Shown: positions 5,648 to 7,373 of the stretch, in pieces
How the letters are laid out: each line of letters starts with the position of its first letter
How positions within the stretch are numbered: the stretch's first letter is position 1
Assembly: GCA_017534365.1 (NCBI GenBank)
Contig: JAFWCS010000365.1
Coordinates: 1 to 7,373 of the forward strand
Length of the DNA stretch: 7,373 bases
Reading direction: 5' to 3'
Origin: Clostridia bacterium
Lineage (GTDB): Bacteria; Bacillota; Clostridia; Oscillospirales; Acutalibacteraceae
Made by a program: the position numbers and the translations under genes
Notes under the pieces: model-generated
What the model was told of the DNA's origin: nothing
Database searches by the model: none
Seen by the model: the letters and a program-made list of their open reading frames with translations, nothing else

Positions 5648-7135
5648 TTACTTTTTCTTGGAGGTGTCGATCACGCCGATCTGCGCGAAGACGCGGTCGA
5701 AGGCGGCCAGCGCTTCGTCGATCAGTTCGGGCGTATAGGCCGCGCTCGTGTAGAGACGGCTGCCCGCGAGGGTGACCAGACCCTCCGCCATGTAAGCAGC
5801 GCCCATGTGGGTCATTTCCTGCTTGCGCACGTTCGTTTCGTCCAGAACCTTCGGCACGGTCCACAGCTTCTTCCAGTTGATGGAGAAGTTCAGGGTGCCG
5901 ACGGTTTCGAGATGGCAGATGGAGCCCTGGTTGAAGGCCACGAACGGCAGATCACGCTTCTTGATGATCTCCTGCAGGCCGGCGGTGAGCCGGTCGCCCA
6001 TCTGCGCCGCCTTGTAGCAGGCGTCCGCTTTTTCCATTTCCTCGAGCATCGTGTAGCCGGCCACGCAGGAAAGCGGGTTCGCGCTCATCGTGCCGCCGCA
6101 GAATGCCTTGTGGATCTTCTGATTGCCGTCAAGACCGGCGCCCAGATACTTCATGTATTCCTTCTTGCCGCCCAGGCCGCCCGCACCGGGGTAGCCGCCG
6201 GCGATGACCTTGCCGAAGACGGTCAGGTCGGGGGAGACGCCGAAATAGCCCTGCGCGCCGTTCATGCTCACGCGGAAGGCGGTGACGACCTCGTCAAAGA
6301 TCAGCAGCGCGCCGTATTTGCGGCAAAGCTGCTCCACGCCCTTGCAGAAGTTCTTGTCGACCGGTCTGGAGCCGCTCTCGGGGCCGATGGGCTCAAGCAT
6401 AACGGCAGCAGTGCCGCCCTTGAACTTGTTCGCGCGCAGCTTCTTCTCAAGATCGTTCAGATCGCCGGGGAAGAATTCCTCGGTGTCGCGGAAGATGTAG
6501 CGCGGCACGCCGTGCGCCTGGGTGAACTTCGTGCCGGGGATGCGGATGCCGTAGCCGAGCTGATCGCTCCAGCCGTGATAGGCGCCGCCCATCTTGAGAA
6601 CTTTTCTTTTGCCGGTGGCAAGACGCGCCACGCGGATGGCGCACATGCAGGCCTCGGTGCCCGAGCCGAGCATACGGAACATGTCGACGTTCGGGATCAG
6701 ATCGGCGATTTTCTTGCCGAGCTTGTATTCATACTCATGGAACAGACCGGTGGACGGGCCGCAGGTGTTCAGCAGCTCGATGACCGCTTCGCGTACGGCC
6801 GGCGGGTTGCTGCCCAGCACGGTCGGGCCGCCTGCCTGCAGGAAGTCGAAATAACGGTTGCCGTCGATATCATAAAGGAAGCAGCCGTCTGCCTTCGTGA
6901 AGACCAGCGGGAACGGATAGTTGAACGCAAGGTTGTGCTGCACGCCGCCGGGGATGACGGTCTTGGCCTCTTCGATCATCTTCTTGGAGGTGGCGCACTT
7001 CGCGTCGAAATAGTTCTCCTCATACGCCTTGAGCGCATCGGGCTTGATCGAATAGACGGGCTTTTTGATCAGCGCGTCCAGCTGTTTCTGGACGGTTGCC
7101 GCATCGGGGTAGTTGATGATGCCATGGTTTGCCAT
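5648..7135 (-). CDS. Class III PLP aminotransferase, glutamate-1-semialdehyde aminomutase-like
   Basis: Cytoplasmic PLP enzyme of 495 residues, closest in style to HemL and related class III aminotransferases that move an amino group to or from an aldehyde or ketone. Visible family features are IPGGV (61-65), the phosphate-binding GSGTEA (157-162), AYHGWSD (185-191), the PLP-ring Asp in IFDEVVTAFR (D281), the Schiff-base Lys in VFGKVIAGGYPG (K309), GGTMSANPLS (347-356) and the C-terminal GSRLYTSAAYT (458-468). HemL enzymes are about 430 residues; this one has about 45 extra N-terminal residues and an altered region near 415-445. The start is firm: AGGAGG (7145-7150) lies 9 nt before ATG. It is first in a two-gene unit with the class II aldolase, and no other tetrapyrrole genes are present, so automatic naming as hemL would be unsafe. 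The real substrate is unknown. Confidence 0.92.
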   Translation of the reverse strand: MANHGIINYPDAATVQKQLDALIKKPVYSIKPDALKAYEENYFDAKCATSKKMIEEAKTVIPGGVQHNLAFNYPFPLVFTKADGCFLYDIDGNRYFDFLQAGGPTVLGSNPPAVREAVIELLNTCGPSTGLFHEYEYKLGKKIADLIPNVDMFRMLGSGTEACMCAIRVARLATGKRKVLKMGGAYHGWSDQLGYGIRIPGTKFTQAHGVPRYIFRDTEEFFPGDLNDLEKKLRANKFKGGTAAVMLEPIGPESGSRPVDKNFCKGVEQLCRKYGALLIFDEVVTAFRVSMNGAQGYFGVSPDLTVFGKVIAGGYPGAGGLGGKKEYMKYLGAGLDGNQKIHKAFCGGTMSANPLSCVAGYTMLEEMEKADACYKAAQMGDRLTAGLQEIIKKRDLPFVAFNQGSICHLETVGTLNFSINWKKLWTVPKVLDETNVRKQEMTHMGAAYMAEGLVTLAGSRLYTSAAYTPELIDEALAAFDRVFAQIGVIDTSKKK

Positions 7136-7138
7136 GTT

Positions 7139-7150
7139 GGAGTTCCTCCT
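7139..7150 (-). promoter_or_regulatory. Aminotransferase ribosome binding site with a small self-hairpin
   Basis: AGGAGG (7150-7145) is a full-strength Shine-Dalgarno site 9 nt before the ATG at 7135. The sequence GGAG-GAA-CTCC (7149-7139) can form a 4-bp hairpin covering part of it. The hairpin is short and probably only a mild brake. Confidence 0.7.
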
Positions 7151-7203
7151 GTTTTTTCATTGATTATGTTCGTGAATAGGCGAATCGGAGTATAACTATT
7201 AAC

Positions 7204-7232
7204 AGTATAGCATATCTTTTCCGATTATTCAA
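7204..7232 (-). promoter_or_regulatory. Sigma-A promoter for the aminotransferase/aldolase unit
   Basis: On the minus strand TTGAAT (7232-7227) and TATACT (7209-7204) are separated by exactly 17 bp, and TGC directly before TATACT gives an extended -10 (TGnTATACT). Expected transcription start is near 7197, leaving a 5' leader of about 60 nt before the aminotransferase ATG. The -35 box overlaps the last codons and stop of smc. No operator repeat was recognised. Confidence 0.8.
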
Positions 7233-7373
7233 GCCCGAGTTTTTTTGCCATTTCCGCGGTTTTCAGCTCCAGGAGCTTGGAAACGCCCTCCTCCTGCATC
7301 GTGACGCCGTAGAGGGAGTCCGCTTCCTCCATGGTGCCGCGGCGGTGGGTGATGAGGATGAACTGCGTGCGAT
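7225..7373 (-). CDS. smc: SMC chromosome segregation protein, C-terminal end (partial)
   Basis: Only the last 48 codons lie in the window, reading RTQFILITHRRGTMEEADSL and then YGVTMQEEGVSKLLELK, ending at TAA 7227-7225. This is the conserved C-terminal ATPase-head end of bacterial SMC: ITHR carries the H-loop His, followed by GTMEEAD and LYGVTMQEEGVSKL. SMC forms a DNA-clamping dimer with ScpA and ScpB that organises and segregates the chromosome. The tail after SKLL is somewhat longer than the usual short end, adding TAEMAKKLGLE. No terminator is visible between this gene and the aminotransferase, so some read-through is likely. In many Firmicutes ftsY follows smc; here it does not. Confidence 0.93.
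   Translation of the reverse strand, partial: RTQFILITHRRGTMEEADSLYGVTMQEEGVSKLLELKTAEMAKKLGLE

Noticed and set aside
5450..7195. A 581-residue plus-strand open frame opposite the aminotransferase and aldolase start
   Set aside because: It is antisense to a clear class III aminotransferase with all PLP motifs, and has no recognisable domain or ribosome site.
1..7373. Search for CRISPR arrays, tRNA, rRNA or phage genes
   Set aside because: No regularly spaced direct repeats, no tRNA cloverleaf and no rRNA or phage-like proteins were recognised.

Overview
The window looks like chromosomal DNA from a GC-rich Gram-positive gut-type Clostridia, probably of the Oscillospiraceae/Ruminococcaceae kind. 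The grounds are an ECF-type sigma factor fused to a membrane anchor and a Thr-rich outer segment, a secreted BspA-like leucine-rich-repeat protein, Rho-independent terminators with U tracts, strong AGGAGG-type ribosome sites, and an SMC C-terminus. The taxonomic guess comes from protein style only.

Layout. Positions 1-3865 hold two plus-strand genes 23 bp apart. The first (5' end cut by the window edge) is a sigma-70 region 2/region 4 protein that continues into an Ala-rich segment, one predicted transmembrane helix, a long Thr-rich linker with TTTKP repeats and a small C-terminal domain. The second is a secreted leucine-rich-repeat surface protein. Positions 3866-4392 are non-coding between convergent genes. 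They hold a possible structured 3' region, a strong bidirectional terminator (4043-4074), and a roughly 276-bp palindrome-rich segment (4114-4389) whose ends are imperfect inverted repeats flanked by TA on both sides, resembling a MITE. Positions 4393-7135 hold two minus-strand genes read toward the left. A class III (HemL-like) PLP aminotransferase comes first, then a two-domain class II aldolase/adducin protein whose second domain has lost its metal ligands. A strong intrinsic terminator sits between these two genes, immediately in front of the aldolase ribosome site. Positions 7225-7373 are the last 48 codons of smc on the minus strand, and a good extended -10 promoter for the aminotransferase overlaps the smc stop codon.

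How the genes may work together. The sigma/LRR pair looks like a self-contained surface-signalling or surface-expression unit: the sigma factor carries its own membrane tether and outside domain rather than using a separate anti-sigma factor, and the adjacent secreted LRR protein is a natural candidate target or partner (inference). The aminotransferase and aldolase probably form a metabolic operon with attenuated expression of the second gene. Their substrate cannot be read from the sequence, and no other tetrapyrrole genes are present to support a heme role.

The best candidates for something undescribed are the membrane-tethered sigma factor with its LRR neighbour, the MITE-like palindromic element, and the aminotransferase/tandem-aldolase pair with its internal terminator.
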